Shown piece after piece: positions 22,372 through 31,401 of a DNA stretch of 37,081 nt. The translations under genes were made by a program, and so were the position numbers. Positions within the stretch are counted from its first letter, which is position 1. Each line of letters begins with the position of its first letter. Location: IMG/VR virus record IMGVR_UViG_3300017783_000077, positions 1 through 37,081 of that record. The stretch is one strand, 5' to 3'. The DNA comes from a virus. The notes beneath the pieces are model-generated. The model saw nothing but the letters and a program-made list of their open reading frames with translations. It was not told the origin of the DNA and ran no database searches.

Positions 22372-23746
22372 GACGAATAGAATCCTTTAATAGCATAAGT
22401 TCTGTTGTCATGTTATTTCCCAGAATTTTATGCGTCAACCCAGCTATTATATACCGTCCACTGTATTTTTTATCAATCTTTGTTTTATTTCCAGATTTGG
22501 CAGTGCTTGGCAATGTGATTTCAATACCATGACCTGCATACAAGTCTAGATTGCCAGGAATACTAATTTGAAGTTTCAATGTTTTTAATGCTTCAATCCT
22601 CATCCATTGATATGCTTGAAGTTCAACTAATTGCTCATAGGTAGCACCTTTAGCATCAGTATCTTTTTGGTCAAATATCTGATTGGGCATGATACTATAA
22701 CGCACTCTTTTTGGATATTTTATCATTTCTTGAATACCTTTATCCATTGCTTCAAGAGGATTCGCATTCTGACCTCCTTTGAGGTGAGACATCTTTGACC
22801 ACATTTCAAAAATAGAATATCTGTACGCATCTCCTGATAAATCTGTACTTGCACCCATTTTAGAAGTAGATACTGTAACAGGATCTAATCCAATACTAAA
22901 TCCTGACCATGCACCATGTCGCAATCCCATCAAGAAGTTTCTTTCTTCAGGAAAAACAACAGTATCAATTTTGAATTGGTCGGCAGATTGATTAGAACTA
23001 GTTCTCTTAGGGATATATTCGTAGCGATATAATCTCGGTTCTGCAGAATTGTAGTTTGTTTTCTTTGATGGTGATTGAGAGTTTACATCGTCAATCATTT
23101 TGTCAATGGACTTATAATGAAATCCAAATGCATTCTCAAAGAATACATATCCACTTTGCAATGACTTTGCTGAATTACCTGCACGAATAGAACGATTGCA
23201 CATCCAATAAATGCAATCAAATGGTCTCCAGTTAGGAATTATATAATCGTGTGCATTCAAAGTATCTTCAATAAAAATTCTCTTGTTTGTACCTAAAAAT
23301 CTAGCACTTCTTAGTAATAACTTTAGAACATTTTCTGCTTTAGTGTCATTGTTAAAAAGCACCGTTGTATTACCAAATACATTAGTGATTTCATTTTTAA
23401 TATACTCCTCAGATGCCATACTCACAATATAGACATCTGTACTTTGACTCACTCTGGAACGTGATTCAATATTATATGAACGAAGATAATATGTGAAATT
23501 TGAAATAGATCCTTGAATCTGCAACTTAAAAATTTCAGAACCTGTCAAGGAACCAATCAATCCTGCAGAGTCATTAATAACTACTCTTGCTTCTAGAGTT
23601 GCAGATGTGATACTTTCAAATATCTCTATGGCAGTAACAAATTCATTCAGGTCTTTACCACCATCAGCATTGGTGAGATCTTCACCATTTCTGTTGATAA
23701 CTAATTTATATTGTACTGATCCTGATTCAGACCTTGGTAATGCCAT
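22367..23746 (-). CDS. gp27: baseplate hub protein, gp27-like (459 aa)
   Basis: Begins MALPRSESGSVQYKLVINRN. It has the features of the T4 gp27/VgrG-like hub: an N-terminal beta-domain (SATLEARVVINDSAGLIGSL, then EIFKLQIQG), a middle aromatic region (WRPFDCIYWMCNRSI, GYVFFENAFGFHYKSIDKM), and C-terminal beta strands (LKLQISIPGNLDLYAGHGIE, then SGRYIIAGLTH). It would form the hub ring with gp5. It is coupled by TAATG to the upstream 954-residue protein. Assignment rests on size, layout and position rather than a catalytic motif. Confidence 0.75.
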   Translation of the reverse strand: MALPRSESGSVQYKLVINRNGEDLTNADGGKDLNEFVTAIEIFESITSATLEARVVINDSAGLIGSLTGSEIFKLQIQGSISNFTYYLRSYNIESRSRVSQSTDVYIVSMASEEYIKNEITNVFGNTTVLFNNDTKAENVLKLLLRSARFLGTNKRIFIEDTLNAHDYIIPNWRPFDCIYWMCNRSIRAGNSAKSLQSGYVFFENAFGFHYKSIDKMIDDVNSQSPSKKTNYNSAEPRLYRYEYIPKRTSSNQSADQFKIDTVVFPEERNFLMGLRHGAWSGFSIGLDPVTVSTSKMGASTDLSGDAYRYSIFEMWSKMSHLKGGQNANPLEAMDKGIQEMIKYPKRVRYSIMPNQIFDQKDTDAKGATYEQLVELQAYQWMRIEALKTLKLQISIPGNLDLYAGHGIEITLPSTAKSGNKTKIDKKYSGRYIIAGLTHKILGNNMTTELMLLKDSIRQ

Positions 23747-26610
23747 TAGAGAATGCCCTTAAGTGGGTTGTTAAAAGAATTTAATACTGCTGCAGTTGTT
23801 TTAAGAATTGCACCACCACCACCTCCACCTACAAGAGCAGGGGAAGAATTTGTTGATTGTGCCTTTTGAATACTAGATTGAGTTGCCGTCATTGCTTGCT
23901 GAACTTGCTGCATTACAACTTGATTTTGACCAGTAGCAGCACCCATTATAGAAGATGCCAGTTGCCTAGAACTATTTAATACAGTTTGTTTTGCAGCGTT
24001 TCGCTCTTGAGTTGCTTTTTGTAAAGCAGAAGCATCTTTATAAGTTTCTCCACTGGTGCCATATACACCACTATATGGAGCATAGGATTCAGACTGTCTA
24101 TTGAAAGGATTTGCGCCCCTACCTGTTAAATCATCGAATAAGTTTCTTTTTGCTGCCCCTCCAGTATTTGCAGCGTCTCTAGTATCATGACCACTTGCAG
24201 TTGTTCCAGTACCAGTTTCAGATATTTGTCCAGATTGAGATCCAGTAAAACCAGGAATGCCAGCAGCAGATTTACTTTTAGCTCTTTGTTGTCCTCCACC
24301 ACCAACAAACCAACCAAAGAAGTTATTCGGCATATTAGCCTTTCTTCTTACATCACCTTTATCAAAGCGAGGGACTTCATTACCACCCATGAAGTCAGTT
24401 CTACCGCCAACAAACGATGCTGCTTTCTTTTGCAATGCTTTATTCTGCAATGCCTTAGCAACTCTTTTTACATAAGAGACTGGTTTTCCCATTGCTCTAG
24501 CAGCAGAATCAGCATCTTTAATTGCGTGCCATTCTGCATTTGGTTTTCCAGTAGCACCTGCTCTAGGATATTTCCAGGTAGGTTCATATTGCATTCTTCC
24601 GAGAAGATATCCCGAAATACTTCCGTTGATTTGATTGAAATTGACTCCTGATGCTTTTCTATTATAGACAGATTGAGCAACATCTGCCCAACCTTGAGCA
24701 TCATTATCTTCAGTACCAGCAACAGCAGCCAGGGTCCAGAAATCTTTTCCCTTACCCATACCGCCGCCACCACCGCCGCCGCCGCCAGTATTTGCTGAAG
24801 CCTCGCTAGGCGTCTTAGCAGCAGGGGGTGCTTGTGTTCCACTACCCAAACCATCAAAGTCTGTTCTTCCGCCTGTCATGGCATCCATAGCACCTTGCAA
24901 TTTACTCATGAAACCTCTTTGAGGTCCTGGTCCCATTGAGTGATCGTCATGATGATTCTTTGGTTTCGCACCAGATGGTCTATTACCACCAAGGAGTCCC
25001 ATTTGCTCCTTAATCATAGCACGAATCTTAGGACCACCCGAAAGATGGGGTTCGCCAGCATAAAGTCTGGATAAATCCCAACGATAATGACTACCTTTAT
25101 CACGATGATACCAGTTTGGATAATCTCTATATTCTTCAGCGTGTGTTCTTACTTTCTTTTCCGTGATGTCTGAAGGTTTCCATCCCCAATTCAAAGCAAT
25201 GGAAGCAGATTCCTTTGCCATACCTTTGTACTGGTTTGGCGTAATTGCTTGAGAACCAAAACTAGAAGCGTTTTCATTATTAGCAGTTGACATACCAGCA
25301 ACACCAATTGCTGCCGACTGACTTTTATTTCTTCCGTAAGTATGGTGGGGAGCACCAGTTGCACCGTACTTTGCTCTACGAACAGGTTTTCCACTAGAAG
25401 GAATATAAGTGTGATATCCATATCCGTTATTGAAATTTGTGGCATTCCTATTGCCAGCACTCCAATGTAAGAAGATTTTCTTATTGGCATTATCTCCCTG
25501 AGTATTATCTTGTCTCTTCGTTGCGTCTAAGTATCCACCTTGAGAGAATCCAGGAAGTTTATATCCACCTCTTTTTGCCTCACCAATTCTTTTGGAGGTG
25601 AGACCAGACATTCTTTGTGTTGCTGGTGTATTGAAAGGAACTACAAATGCTCCACCATCAGCTTTACGTGCAACATATTCCTTACCATGACCAATAAATG
25701 AAGTGCTTCTACCTCCATCTAATGATACTTTATATCCAGACTGGGGACCATTAATCCACCCTCCTGCATGTGCTTTTTTTAACTTACCACCATTTGCCTT
25801 TTCTTCTGGTTTCTCTTCTGAAAGAGACTCAATTGCTTTATAAGAACCATATGCCAAACCTGCACCCGCTGCCAGTCTTAAAGCACCACCAAGGCGACCG
25901 CCACGTCTTCTGCCCCCTCTTCTTCCCTTGCCTGTAGCAAAACGAATCAAAGTAGAAATTGCTCTACCAATGTCAGTAACAATTTTTAATGGATTGGAAA
26001 GATAACGTGCTCCTAGTAAGAGTGTTCCAACACCAACTAATAACTTACCTACCGATAAAGTTTTTTCCCACCAACTAGTATCATCTGATAATAATGTGTA
26101 TAGAGAATCAATGGTAGTTGTTATACCAAATTTTGCCCAATCAAATATAAACTTCCCAATCTTAGCAATAACACCGATAACATTCTTAACTGTCTCTCTG
26201 TTCTTAGGATTAGATAACCATTTTAATGCCTTAGTACCGACATAAAATTTAAATAATCCACCAAGCATCCCTAAGATACTTTCAAAAAATCCTTTTGCTT
26301 TACCAGCAATAATAGAACCAAAGAAACTCTTCTTCCTCTTTGCTCCTTTTTCATCAGCAAAGTTTGACTTGAAGCTAGATCTGTTCTCCTTTTGTTCCCT
26401 CTCAAGGTCAATTATAGCAATTTTTTTGAGGTCTGTCAAGACCTTTCCAAAACTGTTAAGGGTTCCCCCTAGATTATTAATTGCTTTTGTGTTAGAATTA
26501 AGTACTGACGCTACTTCAACACTTTCCGCCGAGGCAGAAGAAGAGACTTCTTTTACCTGGACAAACTTATAAAAATTTATTTTACTGCTTTTGTTTACTG
26601 CCGTTGCCAT
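23746..26610 (-). CDS. tail structural protein with amidase and SleB-like hydrolase domains (954 aa)
   Basis: A multidomain tail protein. Residues 1-200: coiled coil and hydrophobic helices related to the upstream 856-residue protein. Residues 375-520: an N-acetylmuramoyl-L-alanine amidase-like domain, with KKIFLHWSAG (H382), GYHTYI (H400), HHTYGRNKSQSAAIGVAG, RTHAEEYRDYP (H490) and RWDLSRLY (D512). H382, H490 and D512 are the likely zinc ligands. Residues 620-775: a cell-wall-hydrolase (SleB/Hydrolase_2)-like domain, with LAAVAGTEDNDAQGWADVAQ, SVYNRKA, RMQYEPTW and FFGWFVGGG. Gly-rich linkers separate them. It probably opens host peptidoglycan during DNA injection. Confidence 0.75.
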   Translation of the reverse strand: MATAVNKSSKINFYKFVQVKEVSSSASAESVEVASVLNSNTKAINNLGGTLNSFGKVLTDLKKIAIIDLEREQKENRSSFKSNFADEKGAKRKKSFFGSIIAGKAKGFFESILGMLGGLFKFYVGTKALKWLSNPKNRETVKNVIGVIAKIGKFIFDWAKFGITTTIDSLYTLLSDDTSWWEKTLSVGKLLVGVGTLLLGARYLSNPLKIVTDIGRAISTLIRFATGKGRRGGRRRGGRLGGALRLAAGAGLAYGSYKAIESLSEEKPEEKANGGKLKKAHAGGWINGPQSGYKVSLDGGRSTSFIGHGKEYVARKADGGAFVVPFNTPATQRMSGLTSKRIGEAKRGGYKLPGFSQGGYLDATKRQDNTQGDNANKKIFLHWSAGNRNATNFNNGYGYHTYIPSSGKPVRRAKYGATGAPHHTYGRNKSQSAAIGVAGMSTANNENASSFGSQAITPNQYKGMAKESASIALNWGWKPSDITEKKVRTHAEEYRDYPNWYHRDKGSHYRWDLSRLYAGEPHLSGGPKIRAMIKEQMGLLGGNRPSGAKPKNHHDDHSMGPGPQRGFMSKLQGAMDAMTGGRTDFDGLGSGTQAPPAAKTPSEASANTGGGGGGGGGMGKGKDFWTLAAVAGTEDNDAQGWADVAQSVYNRKASGVNFNQINGSISGYLLGRMQYEPTWKYPRAGATGKPNAEWHAIKDADSAARAMGKPVSYVKRVAKALQNKALQKKAASFVGGRTDFMGGNEVPRFDKGDVRRKANMPNNFFGWFVGGGGQQRAKSKSAAGIPGFTGSQSGQISETGTGTTASGHDTRDAANTGGAAKRNLFDDLTGRGANPFNRQSESYAPYSGVYGTSGETYKDASALQKATQERNAAKQTVLNSSRQLASSIMGAATGQNQVVMQQVQQAMTATQSSIQKAQSTNSSPALVGGGGGGAILKTTAAVLNSFNNPLKGIL

Positions 26611-29180
26611 TATTGCATCCTGGTTGTCAGACTAGAAGGTCCACCACTTACGGCACCACCACCTGTATTTATGGGCACAGCTTGCAGAATAGGTTGTAAT
26701 TTTTCAATAATAACAGGAAGTGGTATGAATTCTACTACTTCTTCAAGTATTAGTTTTTCTGATAACCCACCAGGAGAAAATGTTTGTTTGGATGCGCTCT
26801 TAGAAGCACCAATAACTTTAGGATCAATTCCTAATGCTCCTGCAGTTTCTGATAGTCCACCGATATAATCTCCACTCATAAACGAATTCATGAGTCCATC
26901 TAATCCAAATTGCATCGCAGCAGAATCTAATATACTCATGGGACTCATTCCACCTTTGAGTAACGACCCCGCAAGTTGCCCAATAGCAGGATTAATCATT
27001 GATAACCCCGTACTTAATGCCTGGTCATAACTGCCAGACATTACATTAGTCAACATACTACCTATAGCACTATTACCCATGAAGTTACCAATAGCATTAC
27101 TAACACCAGGTAAGAAGGACGTTGCAGCGCCCATGAGACCTTGAATCGGATTTCCTGAAGCAAGACCCGCAACTGCGTTTACTCCTGCCATGATGGGTGC
27201 AGCACCAGGAATGAATGATGCAGCAGTCTTTACGACATTGCCAATAGGAGAGTTTACAACGCTACTAACTGCATTACCAACACCCTTAACAACGTTACCA
27301 ATACCTTTAACTACACCACCTAAGAACATTTGTTGTTCTGGTTCAGTAGCTTTAACATCTTCAGTATCATTATTACCTGTAACCATGTTGATAATTTCGC
27401 CAACATTAGGCAATTTACTCAACACACTATCAATTTGGGATTTAAACCCAGATAATCCTAATCCTTCTACTATCTTATTTTCACCATCTTGTAGTTGAGG
27501 AACAAAGTCACGGATAAACATATATCCGTCAAGAATCATCGATGCTATATTACCACTACCTGCTGTAAAAAGACCAGCAATATCTAAGATACCAGAAGTA
27601 CCTTCAATCAATGCACCAATAGAGTCTCCATTTGCTGCTCTATCATAAGCAAACCCAAGGTTTACAAGTCCACCAATAACAGGAAGAACTGCTGCTGCTC
27701 TTTTTCCTAATTTACCACCTGCTGTTGCAACGTCAGCGAAACTGCCAATGCCCTTCTTCTTAAGAATCTCGGCACCCTTCTTCATGCCAGGAATCTTCAT
27801 TAGATTTGAAACTAATGAATCACCTACTAGTTTTGCTTTTGCTGCAATTGGGTCTATGATAGGTCTTAATGGATTCAGTACCTTTTCAAAAAATACGTTT
27901 TTGGCACCTTGTGCCATATTTCCTAAAAATTTCTTTCCTCCATCAGCAATCCAATCTCCTGTTGCCTTAAACTTATCTCCTGCTGCACGAGCATATTGTT
28001 TTCCCTTTGCACCTATTACTTCGCCTGCTTTGACTGTAGTTTCCCATGCTTTGCGTCCTTTAGCAGAAAGATTCTTATATTGATTTTTTGCCCACTCTGG
28101 AGCATTCATCAATCCAGTTTTAATCCAATCAAAAGATTCTACTAATTTAGTTTGAACTTTACTACCAAGATTACCAAGAAAACTTTGAGCTCTTTGTAAT
28201 CTAGTTGGTTTGGGAGGAGCAAGTTTTGGTAGTTTAAGTCTCCTCCACTTTTGGAGTGCTTTTACAGCATCTCCATCAGAGTTCCTTAGGGCATTCTCAT
28301 ATGCTCTCGCAGCATCATCACCATACTCGGCAAGAATCTTCTTATATTGTTTTGATGCAGCATCACCATATAGACTCTGGATGCCGCTTGCAGGTTTTCT
28401 TCCTCTAGGACCATCTAAATCAGGATCTGCGCCACTAGGGTTTGTTGCTGTAGGTTTTGGCGGTTTTCTTGGTTTCTTTGGTTTATTGCGTCCGTCAGGT
28501 CTTGCATCGGCAAGGTCTTCACTCGCCTGAAATAAATCTCTCGCTGCAAATGCAGCACCCAAGACGCCTGTTATCCCTGTAATCGCAGCAACAATCTTGC
28601 CGAAAGCGTTTAGTCTCTCTCCAATAGTGCTTTCTTTACCGAAGATGGCATCCATTCCATCCGATAAAGTTTGAGTTATATTACCAGCAAATTCTGATAA
28701 TTTATTGAAAACAAATCCAACTTTATCTAAAAATACTGCTATCTTTTCTCTATTTTCTTCATCACCTAGGTATTCTAATAATTTACTGGTAAGAGCAAAT
28801 GTACCAAAATCTAGAAGAATTTTACCTAAAGGTCCAATAAATTCTTCTAACCAACTAATACTACCTTTCGCAACCTTTAATTTCTTTTTATCTGCATTAC
28901 GATCTTTCTTTTGCAGTAACTTGCTAGTTTCTTCGTTTTCTTCTGCTTCCCTATCTTTTTTTAATCTTTCTTGTCTACGCTCTAACTGAGTAGATTTTAA
29001 TCTTGTTTTCTCACGAAGATTAGCAATAGAAGAAAGACCAGCAACTGTATTTGCCAAACTTTCAACAGTCACACCAATCCTATTGATAGCAAGAGTTGAA
29101 TTTCTTGCTGCAATTGTAGATGGATTTTTACTAGATGTAAATCCAGGATTTACAAACTTATACGGTGTTATGTTAGCCAC
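26610..29180 (-). CDS. large tail/hub structural protein, possible tape measure (856 aa)
   Basis: Begins MANITPYKFVNPGFTSSKNP, with a long Lys/Glu coiled coil (residues about 55-105), hydrophobic helical stretches, a Pro/Lys-rich linker (PKKPRKPPKPTATNPSGADP), and a C-terminal half of Gly/Ala/Ser-rich apolar helices (GNVVKGVGNAVSSVVNSPIG, LPGVSNAIGNFMGN). These are typical of tape-measure or hub proteins. Position between gp51 and gp27 corresponds to T4 genes 28-29. The start is GTG 29180, overlapping gp51 by 8 bases. It shares its N-terminal layout with the 954-residue protein. Confidence 0.65.
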   Translation of the reverse strand: MANITPYKFVNPGFTSSKNPSTIAARNSTLAINRIGVTVESLANTVAGLSSIANLREKTRLKSTQLERRQERLKKDREAEENEETSKLLQKKDRNADKKKLKVAKGSISWLEEFIGPLGKILLDFGTFALTSKLLEYLGDEENREKIAVFLDKVGFVFNKLSEFAGNITQTLSDGMDAIFGKESTIGERLNAFGKIVAAITGITGVLGAAFAARDLFQASEDLADARPDGRNKPKKPRKPPKPTATNPSGADPDLDGPRGRKPASGIQSLYGDAASKQYKKILAEYGDDAARAYENALRNSDGDAVKALQKWRRLKLPKLAPPKPTRLQRAQSFLGNLGSKVQTKLVESFDWIKTGLMNAPEWAKNQYKNLSAKGRKAWETTVKAGEVIGAKGKQYARAAGDKFKATGDWIADGGKKFLGNMAQGAKNVFFEKVLNPLRPIIDPIAAKAKLVGDSLVSNLMKIPGMKKGAEILKKKGIGSFADVATAGGKLGKRAAAVLPVIGGLVNLGFAYDRAANGDSIGALIEGTSGILDIAGLFTAGSGNIASMILDGYMFIRDFVPQLQDGENKIVEGLGLSGFKSQIDSVLSKLPNVGEIINMVTGNNDTEDVKATEPEQQMFLGGVVKGIGNVVKGVGNAVSSVVNSPIGNVVKTAASFIPGAAPIMAGVNAVAGLASGNPIQGLMGAATSFLPGVSNAIGNFMGNSAIGSMLTNVMSGSYDQALSTGLSMINPAIGQLAGSLLKGGMSPMSILDSAAMQFGLDGLMNSFMSGDYIGGLSETAGALGIDPKVIGASKSASKQTFSPGGLSEKLILEEVVEFIPLPVIIEKLQPILQAVPINTGGGAVSGGPSSLTTRMQ

Positions 29181-29364
29181 TTGCTGCTTGCTGCTCCTTC
29201 ATACGTTTTTCTTCTTCTTTTAGGAATTGGATTAGCATATTGACGTAGATTTCCTTTTCCCAAGGCATTAGGTTGTCAATGTGTTCTATATTCCATTTAT
29301 GATGATGCATTAATGAAAAATTGCCTTCATAATAAGAGCGAAGATTTGTATGGAGGAGTGCTAT
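29173..29364 (-). CDS. gp51: baseplate hub assembly catalyst gp51-like (63 aa)
   Basis: A 63-codon frame reading IALLHTNLRSYYEGNFSLMH, then HHKWNIEHIDNLMPWEKEIY and ending KEQQAASG. It resembles the cyanophage gp51 hub assembly catalyst and sits exactly between gp26 and the hub/tape-measure genes, as expected. No ATG, GTG or TTG precedes the homologous N-terminus. The likely start is ATA at 29364-29362, overlapping the gp26 TAG stop as ATAG. The only in-frame ATG nearby (LMHHH) would remove the first 18 residues. Stop at 29173-29175. Confidence 0.7.
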   Translation of the reverse strand: MALLHTNLRSYYEGNFSLMHHHKWNIEHIDNLMPWEKEIYVNMLIQFLKEEEKRMKEQQAASG

Positions 29365-30074
29365 CCGAAAAAAGATGCCAGACCTTCTAGAACAATTTCG
29401 TTTTCTACCCCAGTATTGGGATTAGTCACTTTAAGTGTATGTGACAACTTGGGCATGGTTTCAAAAAATTCTTGAATCATACCAAATTGCTTACTATTCA
29501 ATTCTTCAAACCATTCTATAAGTTCTTTTTTAGAGACATCTGCACAGTCATAGACTTGATCAGGATCAGAAATTGTTTTTACACAACCCGCTGCCATTTC
29601 AAAGACTTGTTCAATTTGATTAGTATCATCATCAGAAAAATTCATCTTAACGAACATTTCGAGGGAAGGATATCCCATACTGACGATAATTTCATCACTA
29701 AGTTTCAACTCAGTTTTATGAGTTTTATCTGTTTTGACGGTGATTTCGTCTAAAGGAATTTCAACATCAACTTCAGTCTCACTATCGTCTGGCATTGTAA
29801 GACTGATATTCACAGTCTCGCCAACAGATTTTGTGCGAATTTGCAAAAACAGATATTCAATATCAAATGTTGAGAGATTTTTTACATCCTTAACATCAGT
29901 ACAATCAGAAACAATTTTTGTAATTGCCTCTACCAGTTCTTCGGTTTCACCCGTCTGAGTGGCAAGAAGAAGTAATTTTTCTTCTCTAACTAGAAATGGT
30001 CTAAAATTCACTACTTTGCCCGTTGAAGGCAATTTCAATTTGTACTTAGGTACATTAATCTTAGGTAATGCCAT
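29361..30074 (-). CDS. gp26: baseplate hub subunit gp26-like (237 aa)
   Basis: The N-terminal half matches T4 gp26 (T4_baseplate family): YKLKLPSTGKVVNFRPFLVR, EEKLLLLA, FDIEYLFLQIRTKSVGETVN. The zinc-finger-like cysteines present in T4 gp26 (CNKC) are absent here, replaced by an acidic loop (TMPDDSETEVDVEIPLDE). The C-terminal half holds helices (LIEWFEELNSKQFGMIQEFF) and ends FFG. It would act in assembly of the hub with gp51 and gp27. A GATAAATA late promoter lies 22 bases upstream. Confidence 0.85.
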   Translation of the reverse strand: MALPKINVPKYKLKLPSTGKVVNFRPFLVREEKLLLLATQTGETEELVEAITKIVSDCTDVKDVKNLSTFDIEYLFLQIRTKSVGETVNISLTMPDDSETEVDVEIPLDEITVKTDKTHKTELKLSDEIIVSMGYPSLEMFVKMNFSDDDTNQIEQVFEMAAGCVKTISDPDQVYDCADVSKKELIEWFEELNSKQFGMIQEFFETMPKLSHTLKVTNPNTGVENEIVLEGLASFFG

Positions 30075-30095
30075 AAAAATTCAATTCAGTAATTT

Positions 30096-30103
30096 TATTT
30101 ATC
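30096..30103 (-). promoter_or_regulatory. T4-type late promoter GATAAATA
   Basis: GATAAATA on the minus strand, 21 bases before ATG 30074. It overlaps the stop codon of the gp54-like gene. Confidence 0.7.
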
Positions 30104-30944
30104 AAAATATCCCAAAGTCCTGATTGACCAGATTTCTATACCGATTAAATAACTGCCCGAACTGAAAATTGACTAATGGGTCAGTACCAGGTTGTGTTAA
30201 GTTATCAAGTCGTACTTGTGTGGGGTCAATATTCTGAGGAAATGTAAGATCGTCAGCTTGATAGAATCTATACCTTTCATAATAAAACTGAACTGTCATA
30301 CTTACAGTTTTTGCTTGAGCATTGTCTAACTGTATAGAACCGATGTTATATGGAAATACATTACGCAGTTCATATGCTGTAGACAAAGAATTCAACCGAG
30401 GAGCTGATATTTGTGATGCGTCCAGTCCACTGTCTCTTACTGCCTTTCTAAATTGAGGTTTACTAACAGCGACATCACCACCACCTCTCTCCCATTTGTA
30501 AATTCTTAATGTATTACAAACGTAATTATTATAATAATCAGTATATTGACTGGCATCATTTGCCATCATAGAAATCCATTTTTCAAAAAATGCTCTCGTC
30601 TCTCCAGAACGTGGAACTCTAAACGTAATACTAATTTGACTAAATGTAGAACCAGTGGCATATCTAATTGCAGAACCTAACTGATTATATGTTCCCGTTG
30701 TAACTTGCTTGCTAGGGAGATTTACACTTTCTGCGTAATAATTCAATAATGTCCTTAAAATTTCTCGTTGAGGTTCGTACTTAGTCGTATTCATTCCATA
30801 AGCACCATTCTGCAACATTGGAGGAGTGCTAAAATGTACCGAAAAAAGATTGGAGTATGAAGGGGCGTTTGGTTCCGCCTTAAAAAATCCAATAAATTCT
30901 TGTAATGAATTATATTGTGCTTGCTCTTTATTTGGAATTGCCAT
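30102..30944 (-). CDS. gp54: baseplate tail tube initiator gp54-like (280 aa)
   Basis: Begins MAIPNKEQAQYNSLQEFIGF. It shows a tail-tube-like fold pattern: LFSVHFSTPP, AESVNLPSKQV, ISITFRVPRSGETRAFFEKW and KTVSMTVQFYYERYRFYQ, in the same order as T4 gp54 and tube proteins (ligand-like N-terminus, central helix with a Phe-Trp motif, C-terminal strands). It would sit on the baseplate as the first tube ring, topped by gp48. It is coupled to gp4 by TAATG. Identity relies on position beside gp4, gp48 and gp53 and on fold-like motifs. Confidence 0.7.
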   Translation of the reverse strand: MAIPNKEQAQYNSLQEFIGFFKAEPNAPSYSNLFSVHFSTPPMLQNGAYGMNTTKYEPQREILRTLLNYYAESVNLPSKQVTTGTYNQLGSAIRYATGSTFSQISITFRVPRSGETRAFFEKWISMMANDASQYTDYYNNYVCNTLRIYKWERGGGDVAVSKPQFRKAVRDSGLDASQISAPRLNSLSTAYELRNVFPYNIGSIQLDNAQAKTVSMTVQFYYERYRFYQADDLTFPQNIDPTQVRLDNLTQPGTDPLVNFQFGQLFNRYRNLVNQDFGIF

Positions 30945-31363
30945 TACACTTTAAGTTCTTTTTCAGTAATTAACATAAACTCCCAACCATTATCCATACA
31001 AAATTCGGTTGCTGCTTTCCATTTTGCCTGATTGACAGCATACGTCACTACTTCATTTATATATCGTTTTGTGTGTCTTTTTTGAGTTTTGGGTTCTTTA
31101 GTTTGTTTGTAGGGTTTTACTTCAACCAGATATTTTTTGTTATTGATTTTAACATAAAAATCTGGAAAATATCTATGTCGTCTACCATCAACTGGTGAAA
31201 CATAAGGAATAATAATTTCTTCACTTCCCCACTCTTGAACAGATGTGGTAATATCACACCATTTCATAAATTTATACTCCCAAGAGGAGCGATAAATCAC
31301 ATTAGCGAAATCGCCTTTGTACTTCCCAGGAAAAGAAGGTCTATACTTTCCTTGATAGCGCAT
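30944..31363 (-). CDS. gp4: head completion protein gp4-like (139 aa)
   Basis: A close match to T4 gp4: GKYRPSFPGKYKGDFANVIY, RSSWEYKFMKWCD, SEEIIIPYVSPVDGRRHRYF with PDFYVKINNKKYLVEVKPYK, then KRYINEVVTYAVNQAKWKAA. The PDFYV/LVEVKP pair also fits the PD-(D/E)XK nuclease core (D-x(n)-E-V-K), which this family shares with TnsA-like enzymes. It completes DNA-filled heads before tail joining. Its start codon region overlaps a plus-strand late promoter for gp48. Confidence 0.9.
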   Translation of the reverse strand: MRYQGKYRPSFPGKYKGDFANVIYRSSWEYKFMKWCDITTSVQEWGSEEIIIPYVSPVDGRRHRYFPDFYVKINNKKYLVEVKPYKQTKEPKTQKRHTKRYINEVVTYAVNQAKWKAATEFCMDNGWEFMLITEKELKV

Positions 31364-31368
31364 AAATA
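31361..31368 (+). promoter_or_regulatory. T4-type late promoter CATAAATA for gp48
   Basis: CATAAATA on the plus strand, 33 bases before the gp48 start. It overlaps the ATG of the oppositely read gp4 gene (31363-31361). Confidence 0.75.
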
Positions 31369-31383
31369 CATAGAGGTCACATA

Positions 31384-31391
31384 ATATTTAG
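31384..31391 (-). promoter_or_regulatory. late-type promoter CTAAATAT for gp4
   Basis: CTAAATAT on the minus strand, 20 bases before the gp4 ATG. Together with 31361-31368 it forms a face-to-face pair of late promoters within 31 bases. Confidence 0.55.
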
Positions 31392-31401
31392 GTAGTATCT
31401 T

